64,000 nucleotides of DNA. It comes from Saccharibacillus qingshengii. Lineage in GTDB: Bacteria; Bacillota; Bacilli; Paenibacillales; Paenibacillaceae. The stretch spans positions 23,276 through 87,275 of the forward strand of contig NZ_JAAZWC010000022.1 of assembly GCF_013185195.1 (NCBI RefSeq). The letters run 5' to 3'. Position numbers and translations under genes: made by a program. The notes under the pieces are model-generated. The model made no database searches. It saw nothing but the letters and a program-made list of their open reading frames with translations, and had not been told where the DNA came from. This document shows, in pieces, positions 1 through 7,742 of the stretch. Position 1 is the stretch's first letter. Each line of letters begins with the position of its first letter.

Positions 1-1677
1 CTGTTCGCCCAGCTCACCCAGGCGGAACGCCAGCGGCAGAACCGCGAGATGAACCGGCTCAACCGCGCTTTGGAACAGGAGAAGCGCAATCTCGGCGATC
101 AGCGCGACGCTACGCAGCAGGTGATCGATTCGATCAACGAAGCCTTGATCGTCTGCAGCCCGCAGGGCGAAATCCTGATGTGCAACCGGATTACGGGCGA
201 ACTGCTGGATCCGACCTTCTGCACGGGCCGGAATTTCGCCGAAGCGATGGACGAGATGAACGATAAGCTTGGCATTGTCGCCGATGCGGGGGATCGTATA
301 CGCACGGCGCTCGCTTCCGATCTGGACGGGGGACGGACACGCTATTCGTTCGAGCCTCCCGGTCAGTCCGCCCGGTATTTCGAGGTTTATATCCGGCGGA
401 TCGAAGATGTCGTTTGGGGCGATGTCCGGCTGTTCGTTTTCCGGGACCGGACCGAAGAAGAAGAGACGAACCGGATGCGCGACGAGTTTGTCAGCGTTGT
501 CTCGCATGAACTTCGTACGCCGCTGGCCAGTATTCTGGGATTCAGCGAACTGATGCTGAACCGCAGCGTCAAGCCGGAGAAAGCGCAGAAATATATCGGA
601 ACCATCCACGGCGAAGCCAAACGTCTGTCGGGGCTGATCGGAGACTTTCTCGATCTCCAGCGGATCGAAGCGGGCAAGCAGAATTACCGCATGCTGCCTC
701 TGGATCTCAAGCCGATTGCGGAAGATATGGCGGCCCAATGGGACGGCCGTTCGGGCCATGCGGTGCGGTTGAGCCTGCCCGAAGGCGTCTGCGCGGTGCG
801 AAGCGACGGAGACCGTCTGAAGCAGATCTTCCATAATCTGCTCAGCAACGCGATCAAATACTCGCCGGGCAAAGAAGTCGTTGAATGTGCGATCCGCCGC
901 GGCGAAGACCGCTGGATCGTCGAGATCCGCGATTACGGATTGGGAATTCCCGAGGAAGCCAAATCCAAGCTGTTCGGGAAGTTCTACCGGGTCGACAATT
1001 CCGACCGGAGACAGATCGGCGGAACCGGACTCGGACTTGCGATCGTCAAAGAAATGATCGAAGATATGGGCGGCGCAATTTCGTTCGATTCGACGCTCGG
1101 GGAAGGCAGCGTCTTCCGCTTCGAGCTGCCGATGCTGGAACTTGCGAATCCGGCCGGCGCCGTGCTGATTCTCGAAGACGACGAAAGTCTCGGGCGTCTG
1201 ATCCTGGAAGCGTTCCGGGAAGACGGACGTCCGGCGGTGCTGTTCTCCGAAGCCGAAGCGGCGCTGCTTGCCCTGCGTCAATCTCCGGAGAACCGTCCGC
1301 CCGTGCTGGGCATCGTCGATCTGTCCCTGGCCGGCGAACTGGACGGTTGGGACTTTATCCGGCTGCTGGCGGGCGAACAAGGCAGCCTGCAAATTCCGAT
1401 TGTGATCTCCTCGGCGCTCGATCCGCCGCAGGATTATGAAGAAGCGGACCTGGAAACCTATTTGCGCAAGCCGTTTACGGTAAAGGAACTGCTGGCGCTT
1501 GGCCGGCGGCTGATCGAAGATCCGCCGTCCCGTCCCGCTCTTGCCATTCCCGCGCCGAGCGAGCCGTTTGCCAGAGCTTCGCTGGAACAAAAAGGACTGG
1601 ATATCCGTCAGGTCGAAGTGAACTCGGATTTTTCGATCGTGGAGATCGGAAGCGAAGATAAGGAGACCCCTTTATGA
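1..1677 (+). CDS. Hybrid sensor histidine kinase, 5' end cut by window edge
   Basis: The frame is open from base 1, so at least 558 residues are visible and the true start lies upstream. The visible N-terminus is a charged coiled-coil linker. It is followed by a PAS-like segment (from about residue 40), a HisKA phosphoacceptor helix with the motif VSHELRTPLASI, an HATPase_c domain with the N box (HNLLSNAIKYS) and G boxes (GLGIPEEAK, GGTGLGLAIVKEM), and a C-terminal receiver domain with the acidic pair in LILEDDESLG, a phosphorylatable Asp in GIVDLSL and the Lys of LRKPF. Its stop overlaps the next start (ATGA at 1674-1677), so the phosphorelay partner downstream is translationally coupled. 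The sensory input domain is outside the window. Confidence 0.93.
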   Translation: MFAQLTQAERQRQNREMNRLNRALEQEKRNLGDQRDATQQVIDSINEALIVCSPQGEILMCNRITGELLDPTFCTGRNFAEAMDEMNDKLGIVADAGDRIRTALASDLDGGRTRYSFEPPGQSARYFEVYIRRIEDVVWGDVRLFVFRDRTEEEETNRMRDEFVSVVSHELRTPLASILGFSELMLNRSVKPEKAQKYIGTIHGEAKRLSGLIGDFLDLQRIEAGKQNYRMLPLDLKPIAEDMAAQWDGRSGHAVRLSLPEGVCAVRSDGDRLKQIFHNLLSNAIKYSPGKEVVECAIRRGEDRWIVEIRDYGLGIPEEAKSKLFGKFYRVDNSDRRQIGGTGLGLAIVKEMIEDMGGAISFDSTLGEGSVFRFELPMLELANPAGAVLILEDDESLGRLILEAFREDGRPAVLFSEAEAALLALRQSPENRPPVLGIVDLSLAGELDGWDFIRLLAGEQGSLQIPIVISSALDPPQDYEEADLETYLRKPFTVKELLALGRRLIEDPPSRPALAIPAPSEPFARASLEQKGLDIRQVEVNSDFSIVEIGSEDKETPL

Positions 1678-3455
1678 ATAAATACCAGAAACTATTCACC
1701 CAACAGGCGGCGGAGAATCTGGACCGCATGCTGAATCCGGACGCAAGAACGGACGAGCGCACCGTCTACCGAATGCTGCACTCGATCAAGGGAACTTCGG
1801 GGACCATCGGTCTGCAGCAGTGGTATGAAGTGTCGCTTCGTCTGATGAACGATTTCCGTGAAGAAGGAGACCGCGTCTTTACGGGAGAAGAGCTGTCGGA
1901 GCGGCTGGAAATGCTGCGGCGGCTGCTTGAAGTGCCGGGCCGAGGCGACTGGCCAAGCGAGAGCGGCGCGGGCTTGTACCCGGCGCCGGCTTCCGGGAAT
2001 TCCGGACCGGACGGGCCGCCGTCCGACGGGCATAATCTGCGCCGGGCGCTGTCGAATCTGACGGGTTCGCCGGATGCCGAAGCCGGAGCGGTTCCCGTAG
2101 AATCGGCACCGCAGGTGCCGCGGCGGGAGCAGCCGGAATTTACGGAAGAATTCGAAGAGAAAGCGGAGTCCGAAGGGACGGTGCTGCTGCTCGACGACGA
2201 TCTGGGACTGCTGGCGCTGTTAAAAGATATCCTGGAGTCGCGCGGATTCACCGTGTTTGCCACGCCCCGTTTCGACAAAGCGGTGGAATGGTTCTACGAA
2301 ATGAGACCGGACTGCGCGGTGCTTGACGTTCTGCTGCCGGAACAAAACGGATTCGAACTGATGGGACGGCTGCGCGAACTGTGCGACCGCTATATGATTC
2401 CCGTAGTGCTGATGACGGCCAAAAGCGACGACGCCACGCGCCTGAAGGCTTACGAAGAAGGCGCCGACGATTTCTTGACCAAACCGATGAATCCCGACGA
2501 ATTTGTCGTGCGGATCCGCCGTTTGATCCGGCACCGGCGTCGGGTGACCGCGCAGCTAATGCTGGATCAGACCACAGGCGCTTACGGGATGCCGTTTCTT
2601 GAAAGCGAGCTGACCCGCCGAATCGGTCTGCTCGGCGAGCTGAACGAACCGCTTGCGCTGGCCGCTGTCGAGTTGGACGGTCTGCGCCGCTTGAACGAGC
2701 GGACCGGCTACCGCGAAGGCGACCGCCTGCTCAAAGACTTCTCGGATGCCGTTCGCCGCCTGCTCAAACCGCGCGATATCTGGGCGCGGGATCGCGCCGG
2801 CCGGTTTTATCTGCTGCAGCCGGGGATGAATGCGGACCAGAGCGGCGAGTTCCTGGAGCGGATCCTGCTCGACGAGGAGATCGGCGCGATGACCCGCGAG
2901 GTGGACGTTACGGCTCTGCACGGCGTCGTCGAAGCCCAGGAAGGATTCACGCGGCAGCGGGCGCTGTCCGGTGCGGTTCGGGCGCTCGAAGCGGCCGCCG
3001 GCCGTGAACGCGCCCAGAAGTCCGGCGGCGCTGCAAGCGAAGGCCCGGAGGCTTCCCAACTGAGGCTCGCTTTGATCGACGACGATCCTCTGATGCGCAC
3101 CATTTTGGAGCAGCAGCTTCAGAGTCTGGAAGAGGAATACGAGTTGGAGATTCGTTCGTTTGCCGACGGAGAAGAATTCCTGAGCGATCCCTGGCATGCC
3201 GGAGGATCCCGCTATCTGCTGATTCTCGATCGCATGATGCCCCGGATGAACGGGATGGAAGTACTCGCAAGGCTGCGAAGCGGCGAATACGAGCCGATCT
3301 ATACGGTGCTGATGCTCACGGGTGTCGGCGACGAACGGGGGATTGCGGAAGCGATCCGTGCGGGTACCGACGATTACATGACGAAGCCGTTCAGTATGGT
3401 TGAACTTGAAGCCCGGGTCCGGCGTCTGCTCGGGAAAGTAGGGGCTTTCCAATGA
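1674..3455 (+). CDS. HPt / receiver / degenerate GGDEF / receiver response regulator
   Basis: A 593-residue multidomain regulator. The N-terminus is an HPt domain with the phosphorylatable His in MLHSIKGTSGTIG (near residue 37). A first receiver follows a Glu-rich linker (LLLDDDLGL, DVLLPEQNG, LTKPMN). Next comes a GGDEF-fold segment in which the signature loop reads RAGRF instead of GGDEF/GGEEF, so it is predicted to lack diguanylate cyclase activity. A second receiver (ALIDDDPLM, LDRMMPRMNG, MTKPFS) closes the protein. Each receiver keeps its acidic pocket, acceptor Asp and Lys. It overlaps both neighbours by 4 bp and probably receives phosphate from the upstream hybrid kinase. No DNA-binding domain is present, so output is probably through protein contact with the exopolysaccharide-type genes downstream. 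Confidence 0.9.
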   Translation: MNKYQKLFTQQAAENLDRMLNPDARTDERTVYRMLHSIKGTSGTIGLQQWYEVSLRLMNDFREEGDRVFTGEELSERLEMLRRLLEVPGRGDWPSESGAGLYPAPASGNSGPDGPPSDGHNLRRALSNLTGSPDAEAGAVPVESAPQVPRREQPEFTEEFEEKAESEGTVLLLDDDLGLLALLKDILESRGFTVFATPRFDKAVEWFYEMRPDCAVLDVLLPEQNGFELMGRLRELCDRYMIPVVLMTAKSDDATRLKAYEEGADDFLTKPMNPDEFVVRIRRLIRHRRRVTAQLMLDQTTGAYGMPFLESELTRRIGLLGELNEPLALAAVELDGLRRLNERTGYREGDRLLKDFSDAVRRLLKPRDIWARDRAGRFYLLQPGMNADQSGEFLERILLDEEIGAMTREVDVTALHGVVEAQEGFTRQRALSGAVRALEAAAGRERAQKSGGAASEGPEASQLRLALIDDDPLMRTILEQQLQSLEEEYELEIRSFADGEEFLSDPWHAGGSRYLLILDRMMPRMNGMEVLARLRSGEYEPIYTVLMLTGVGDERGIAEAIRAGTDDYMTKPFSMVELEARVRRLLGKVGAFQ

Positions 3456-4552
3456 GCGATGCGGGCGTTCTGAGGGTATTGTGGACAGCCGTCGCCATTC
3501 TGGTCGTACTAATCGGTCTGACCCTGTTCTACCTGGTCGAACGCAAGGTTCTTCGGACCCGCCACCGTCTGCAGGTCGCCGAAGCGACCCGCAGATTTGC
3601 GGATCCTGATTCCCCTCTTGTCGAATATCTCGGCAGCGGAGAGCGGAGCCGCCGCTTGGAAATGTCGGGCGAAGGGCTGCGCCGCGAAGCGCTGGAAGAA
3701 GCGCTGCTCAGCCGCCTTGCGCTCAGCGCGTCCCAGACGGAACGGGAACGGATTTATGCTTTTGCCGCGGATTATTTTGCCGAAGAGTACGAATACCTGC
3801 TCGGCCGGCGGCGCTGGGGCGACCGGATGAACGTGCTGCTCCATATCGAGAAGTTCCGGATGACCGGAATGAAAGACCGGTTGATCGAACGGCTGGGCCT
3901 GCTGGAGAACGGTCCGAACAGCGACGACGAACGTTTTCTGCTCGTGCGTACGCTGGCTTCGCTGCAGGCGCAGGAGACATCGGACTATTTCGACATTGCG
4001 GCGGAGCGCTTCTCCGATCTGCAGCTGATGCAGGTGCTGGTTGCGCTGCAGGGAGAGCGTCTGGAGGAACTGGTGCGCCGCTTCGACAGCCTGCCGATCC
4101 GTGTCCGGCGCTGTCTGCTGGATACGCTGCGGCTCGGCAATGTGCGCACGGTCGAAGTGTTGGAGCTGCTGGAGAGATCGATGCGCTCCGAAGACCGGGA
4201 GACCCGGATCCGCGCGCTCAAAGCGCTGGCCAATTTCGGGTATATGACGCCGGAAGCGGCGGATGTGCTGGAAGAACGTTTTTCGCAGGGCGAAGCCGTT
4301 ATCTGGCCCGAGCGAATGATGCAGGCCCGTCTGGCCGGTGCCGTGCGCCAAGAACGATTCGCACCGCATCTGGAGAACCTGATGGCCGACCCCGCCTACG
4401 AAGTGCGCCGCGAAGCGGCCGCTTCGCTGTCGAATTACCGGAACGGTCTTGAACGCATCGCGAAGGTTGCCGAAGAGCATCCGGACCGTTTTGCGCGCGA
4501 CATGGCGGTGGAAACGCTGGAGAGGAGGGCTTATGAGCGGAATGTGGTTTGA
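3452..4552 (+). CDS. Membrane-anchored HEAT-repeat protein
   Basis: 366 residues. One transmembrane helix lies near residues 8-28 (VLWTAVAILVVLIGLTLFYL), followed by a cytoplasmic all-helical array with HEAT-like repeats, clearest in the C-terminal half (for example RIRALKALANFGYMTPEAADVL and EVRREAAASLSNY). HEAT arrays act as protein-protein scaffolds. It lies between the regulator and the glycosyltransferase and overlaps both (4 bp upstream, 20 bp downstream), so a role in coupling signalling to polysaccharide synthesis or assembly is plausible but inferred. Confidence 0.8.
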   Translation: MSDAGVLRVLWTAVAILVVLIGLTLFYLVERKVLRTRHRLQVAEATRRFADPDSPLVEYLGSGERSRRLEMSGEGLRREALEEALLSRLALSASQTERERIYAFAADYFAEEYEYLLGRRRWGDRMNVLLHIEKFRMTGMKDRLIERLGLLENGPNSDDERFLLVRTLASLQAQETSDYFDIAAERFSDLQLMQVLVALQGERLEELVRRFDSLPIRVRRCLLDTLRLGNVRTVEVLELLERSMRSEDRETRIRALKALANFGYMTPEAADVLEERFSQGEAVIWPERMMQARLAGAVRQERFAPHLENLMADPAYEVRREAAASLSNYRNGLERIAKVAEEHPDRFARDMAVETLERRAYERNVV

Positions 4553-6035
4553 TATTCTGACCGGTGTGCACCGGGTGTTCGGAGTCCTGATTACGATCTA
4601 CGTCGCGCTGTCGGCCGGCATTTATCTGTTTCTGACCGCAGCTGCGGCGCGCAGTCTGTGGCGCGAACGGGATCTCAGCGAGATCCAGTACAGCACCGTA
4701 CTGGAGACCGAGCTTGTCCCTCCGCTGAGCATTATCGTGCCCGCCTACAACGAAGAGATCAATATCGTCGGAAGCGTACGGTCCCTGCTCAGTATCAATT
4801 ACAAGCAGTTCGAGATCGTCGTGGTCAACGACGGTTCGAAAGACCGCACTGTCCCGATCATGCTGGAAGAATTCAATATGACCGAAGTGAAAGGCCGGGT
4901 TCCTTTTTCGGGACTCAAAAAAGAAACCAAGCCGATCCGCGCCGTCTACCGGTCGCTGCGGCATCCCAATCTGGTGCTGGTCGACAAAGAAAACGGAGGC
5001 AAGGCCGATGCGCTGAATGTGGGGATCAACGTCTGCCGGTATCCCTACTTCGTGTCGCTTGACGGCGATACGGTACTGGATGCGGATGCGTTTATCAAAG
5101 TGGTCAAACCGATCATGGATGCGCGTCCCGGCGAAGAAATTGTGGCAACAGGAGGCAGTGTGGGCATTGCCAACGGCAGCGAGGTCGACAGCGGCTACCT
5201 GAGCAGCGCAAGCGTTCGTCTGTCCAACAAGCCGCTTGTCGTGATGCAGGTCGTGGAATATCTCCGGGCTTTCCTGATGGGCCGGATCGGTCTGAGCCGC
5301 TACAATATGCTGCTGCTCGTCTCCGGCGCGTTCGGCGTATTCAAAAAAAGCTGGGTCGTCGAAGTCGGAGGTTACGAGACGGGGACGATCGGGGAAGATA
5401 TGGAACTCACCGTGCGGCTGCACGAACATATCCGGCGCAAGAACAGCAAGGCCCGTATCGTGTATGTGCCCGAACCGGTCTGCTGGACCGAAGCGCCGGA
5501 GAGCCTCACCATCTTGAAAAGACAGCGGACCCGCTGGCACCGTGGATTGTACGAAAGCCTGCGGGCGCACAAGAAAATGATCTTCAATCCCCGTTACGGC
5601 CGGGTTGGAATGATCTCGATGCCGTTCTTTCTGTTTGTCGAGCTGCTTGGACCGCTGGTGGAGCTGTTCGGTTATTTCACGGTCGTGTCGGGCTTTTTCC
5701 TGGATCGGATCAACGTGGAGATTTCGCTGGTGCTGGCTCTGGTCATGCTGCTCTTCGGTTCGCTGATGTCGACGATGAGCGTGCTGTTCGAAGAATGGCG
5801 GTTTCACAATTACAACCGGATTTCGGATACGTTCCGGCTGTTCTTTTACGCGCTGTCCGAATCGTTCTGGTACCGCCCGATCATGACGTGGTGGCGCACC
5901 GTGGGCTTGTTCGAGGCACTCCGCGGCAAGAAGCACGGCTGGGGAGAGATGACCCGGGTCAATGTGCTTGGAGCGAACAAGAAACCGGGAACGATTCAGG
6001 GCGCGCAGCCGGTTCCGCCGGAGAAGAAGGAGTGA
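4533..6035 (+). CDS. Processive family 2 glycosyltransferase (membrane)
   Basis: The start is the ATG at 4533, placed by the ribosome-binding site GAGAGGAGGG just upstream; the upstream in-frame codons overlap the HEAT gene. The 500-residue protein has an N-terminal transmembrane helix, a GT-A domain with LSIIVPAYNEE, VVVNDGSKD, the metal-binding DGD in VSLDGDTVLDAD, the acceptor-site GEDMELTVR and the processive-synthase motif QRTRW, then three or more C-terminal transmembrane helices. This pattern fits hyaluronan, cellulose or poly-N-acetylglucosamine synthases. No PilZ domain is visible in the C-terminus, so any c-di-GMP control would be through partners. The sugar and polymer cannot be named from sequence. 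Confidence 0.88.
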   Translation: MSGMWFDILTGVHRVFGVLITIYVALSAGIYLFLTAAAARSLWRERDLSEIQYSTVLETELVPPLSIIVPAYNEEINIVGSVRSLLSINYKQFEIVVVNDGSKDRTVPIMLEEFNMTEVKGRVPFSGLKKETKPIRAVYRSLRHPNLVLVDKENGGKADALNVGINVCRYPYFVSLDGDTVLDADAFIKVVKPIMDARPGEEIVATGGSVGIANGSEVDSGYLSSASVRLSNKPLVVMQVVEYLRAFLMGRIGLSRYNMLLLVSGAFGVFKKSWVVEVGGYETGTIGEDMELTVRLHEHIRRKNSKARIVYVPEPVCWTEAPESLTILKRQRTRWHRGLYESLRAHKKMIFNPRYGRVGMISMPFFLFVELLGPLVELFGYFTVVSGFFLDRINVEISLVLALVMLLFGSLMSTMSVLFEEWRFHNYNRISDTFRLFFYALSESFWYRPIMTWWRTVGLFEALRGKKHGWGEMTRVNVLGANKKPGTIQGAQPVPPEKKE

Positions 6036-6042
6036 GCCGCAG

Positions 6043-7269
6043 TTGAAAAAAAAGAAACCTTTTCCCCGCTTCTGGGCGGGACTGGCCGCGTTGATGCTGC
6101 TTCTGCTGCTGCCGTGGATCATCTGGGAAGTCAGCCCCGCCCGTACGCTGTCCGTCGCCGTGCTCGACAAGACGGTGGCCGATGACAGCTACCGGGAACA
6201 CAAAGGGCTGTTCTGGGTGCTGAACCAGCAGAAGTACCGGACGGAAACCGGAGACAAATATCTGTACGATCTCGATTATTACGGCAATTATCCGGAGAAG
6301 AACGGGACGCGTCCGCAGGAGCGGACGCTTGCGGAGATGAAGGCCGAACCGCAGCTGCTCTATATCGCCGATACCTACGGGTTGGAGGAAGAGCGAAGCG
6401 GCGAAGAAGCGGAAGCGGGCGAAGACGTGCCGGCAAATGCCGGCGGCGGCGCTCCCCAGGGACAAAACGGCGGATTGAAAACGGCCGATGTCAACGTTAT
6501 CGAAGCGGCGGCGGCCCGGGGGACGATGATCGTCGCCGAGTTCAACTCGCTGGCCGCGCCGACGGAAGAAGCGGTGCGCAAACGGGCAAGTGCAATGCTG
6601 GGCATGGAATGGACAGGATGGACCGCCCGCTACTTCCCGGATCTGTCGGCCGGCGTCGAAGTGCCGGACTGGGTGCCGGGACGCTACCGGGAAGTGACAG
6701 GGCGGGAATGGACGTACACGGGCGCCGGATTCCTGTTTGTCGAGGAAGACGGCGATCTGTTCGTGATGCGCGAAGGCGAAGAGACCGAAGGCGGTGCGCG
6801 GATCTCGTTCACCGATGCCGGACGCGGGCGTCTCGGCCTAAATGCGGATAACCGGTATAATTATTGGTTCGATATCGTAACGGCTTCGTCCGGCAGCGAG
6901 GTGCTGGCGGAATACGATCTGCAGCTGACCGGCAACGGCCGGGCGCTGCTCGCCGAACACGGAATCCGCGAGCGGTTTCCGGCGATTGTCCGGCGTGAAG
7001 CGCCGGGAACCGCCGATTCGGCTTCGCCGGATTCCGCCGCTCCCGGCCAGGTCAGTTACTACTTCGCGGGCGATTACGCCGATCACGACGAATATCCGTT
7101 CTGGCGGCGTTATGCAGGCTGGCCGACGTTCAAAAGCTGGTTTACCTTCGACCCGCCGGGCAGCGAAGATGCTTTCTATTGGGATGTGTATGTGCCGCTG
7201 ATGAACAAGGTGCTTGAAGAAGCGGCGTCCGTCACCCTTCTTGAAGACGGCGGGGATCCGCAGAAATAG
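6043..7269 (+). CDS. Membrane-anchored protein of unknown function in the polysaccharide operon
   Basis: The start is a TTG at 6043, eight bases after the glycosyltransferase stop and behind the site GGAGAAGAAGGAG; it gives the N-terminus LKKKKPFPRFWAGLAALMLL, a basic stretch followed by one transmembrane or signal-anchor helix. The remaining roughly 375 residues should lie outside the cytoplasm. They contain an acidic, low-complexity insert around residues 115-145 and a proline/serine-rich segment near residues 325-340. I recognise no family. As the last gene of the operon it may modify, export or anchor the polymer made by the upstream enzyme. Confidence 0.78.
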   Translation: MKKKKPFPRFWAGLAALMLLLLLPWIIWEVSPARTLSVAVLDKTVADDSYREHKGLFWVLNQQKYRTETGDKYLYDLDYYGNYPEKNGTRPQERTLAEMKAEPQLLYIADTYGLEEERSGEEAEAGEDVPANAGGGAPQGQNGGLKTADVNVIEAAAARGTMIVAEFNSLAAPTEEAVRKRASAMLGMEWTGWTARYFPDLSAGVEVPDWVPGRYREVTGREWTYTGAGFLFVEEDGDLFVMREGEETEGGARISFTDAGRGRLGLNADNRYNYWFDIVTASSGSEVLAEYDLQLTGNGRALLAEHGIRERFPAIVRREAPGTADSASPDSAAPGQVSYYFAGDYADHDEYPFWRRYAGWPTFKSWFTFDPPGSEDAFYWDVYVPLMNKVLEEAASVTLLEDGGDPQK

Positions 7270-7742
7270 AGCGAGTCTTCTTTTTAGACGCGGTGTTCCA
7301 ACTCTTTCATCCGGGATAAAAAGGCATAAACAGGATGCAGCGGGAGAAACGGAGGGTTTTCGGATGGTTTATCCGTGTATTTCGAAGTTCTTCCGCGTTT
7401 TTGACAAATTAGGGATTCCCAAAACGAAAACCTGCGCTTATAATGCAGATGTAAGCCCTTTCAACACAACCCTGACTTGGAGCCTTCGCCACCCGGCGGA
7501 GGCTCTCTTTTTTATAGGCTGCGGGGAATCCGTCCGGAAAGAAGGTCGGGCCCCGCTGCTCAACGCCTGACTCACCTTCCGGCCTGCGTAGGAATACGCT
7601 TTCTTTAAATTTTTCGTATTCTTTTCTGCATGGACGAGTTATTTACCGGGAGCCAGTTGGGTAATGAAGCAGGAGTCTGCGTGAAAAAGAACGAATAGGA
7701 TAAAGAGTGAACGAGATACAGAAGGAATGGGAGGAAGATATT
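7270..7742 (+). other. Intergenic region with a possible short transcript
   Basis: 473 bases without a convincing gene. It holds a TATAAT at 7439-7444 and, about 35 bases further on, a terminator hairpin with a T run at 7480-7513. A TTGACA at 7401-7406 is 32 bases from the TATAAT, too far to pair with it; the hexamer at the right distance (7416-7421, TTCCCA) is weak. Either the hairpin ends the upstream operon, or a transcript of about 60 nt is made here. Confidence 0.4.
7480..7513 (+). terminator. Rho-independent terminator
   Basis: The arms GAGCC..TCGCC and GGCGGAGGCTC pair around a short loop and are followed by CTTTTTT. Confidence 0.75.

Noticed and set aside
7401..7444. TTGACA and TATAAT as a promoter pair
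   Set aside because: They are separated by 32 bases, far from the 16-18 needed.
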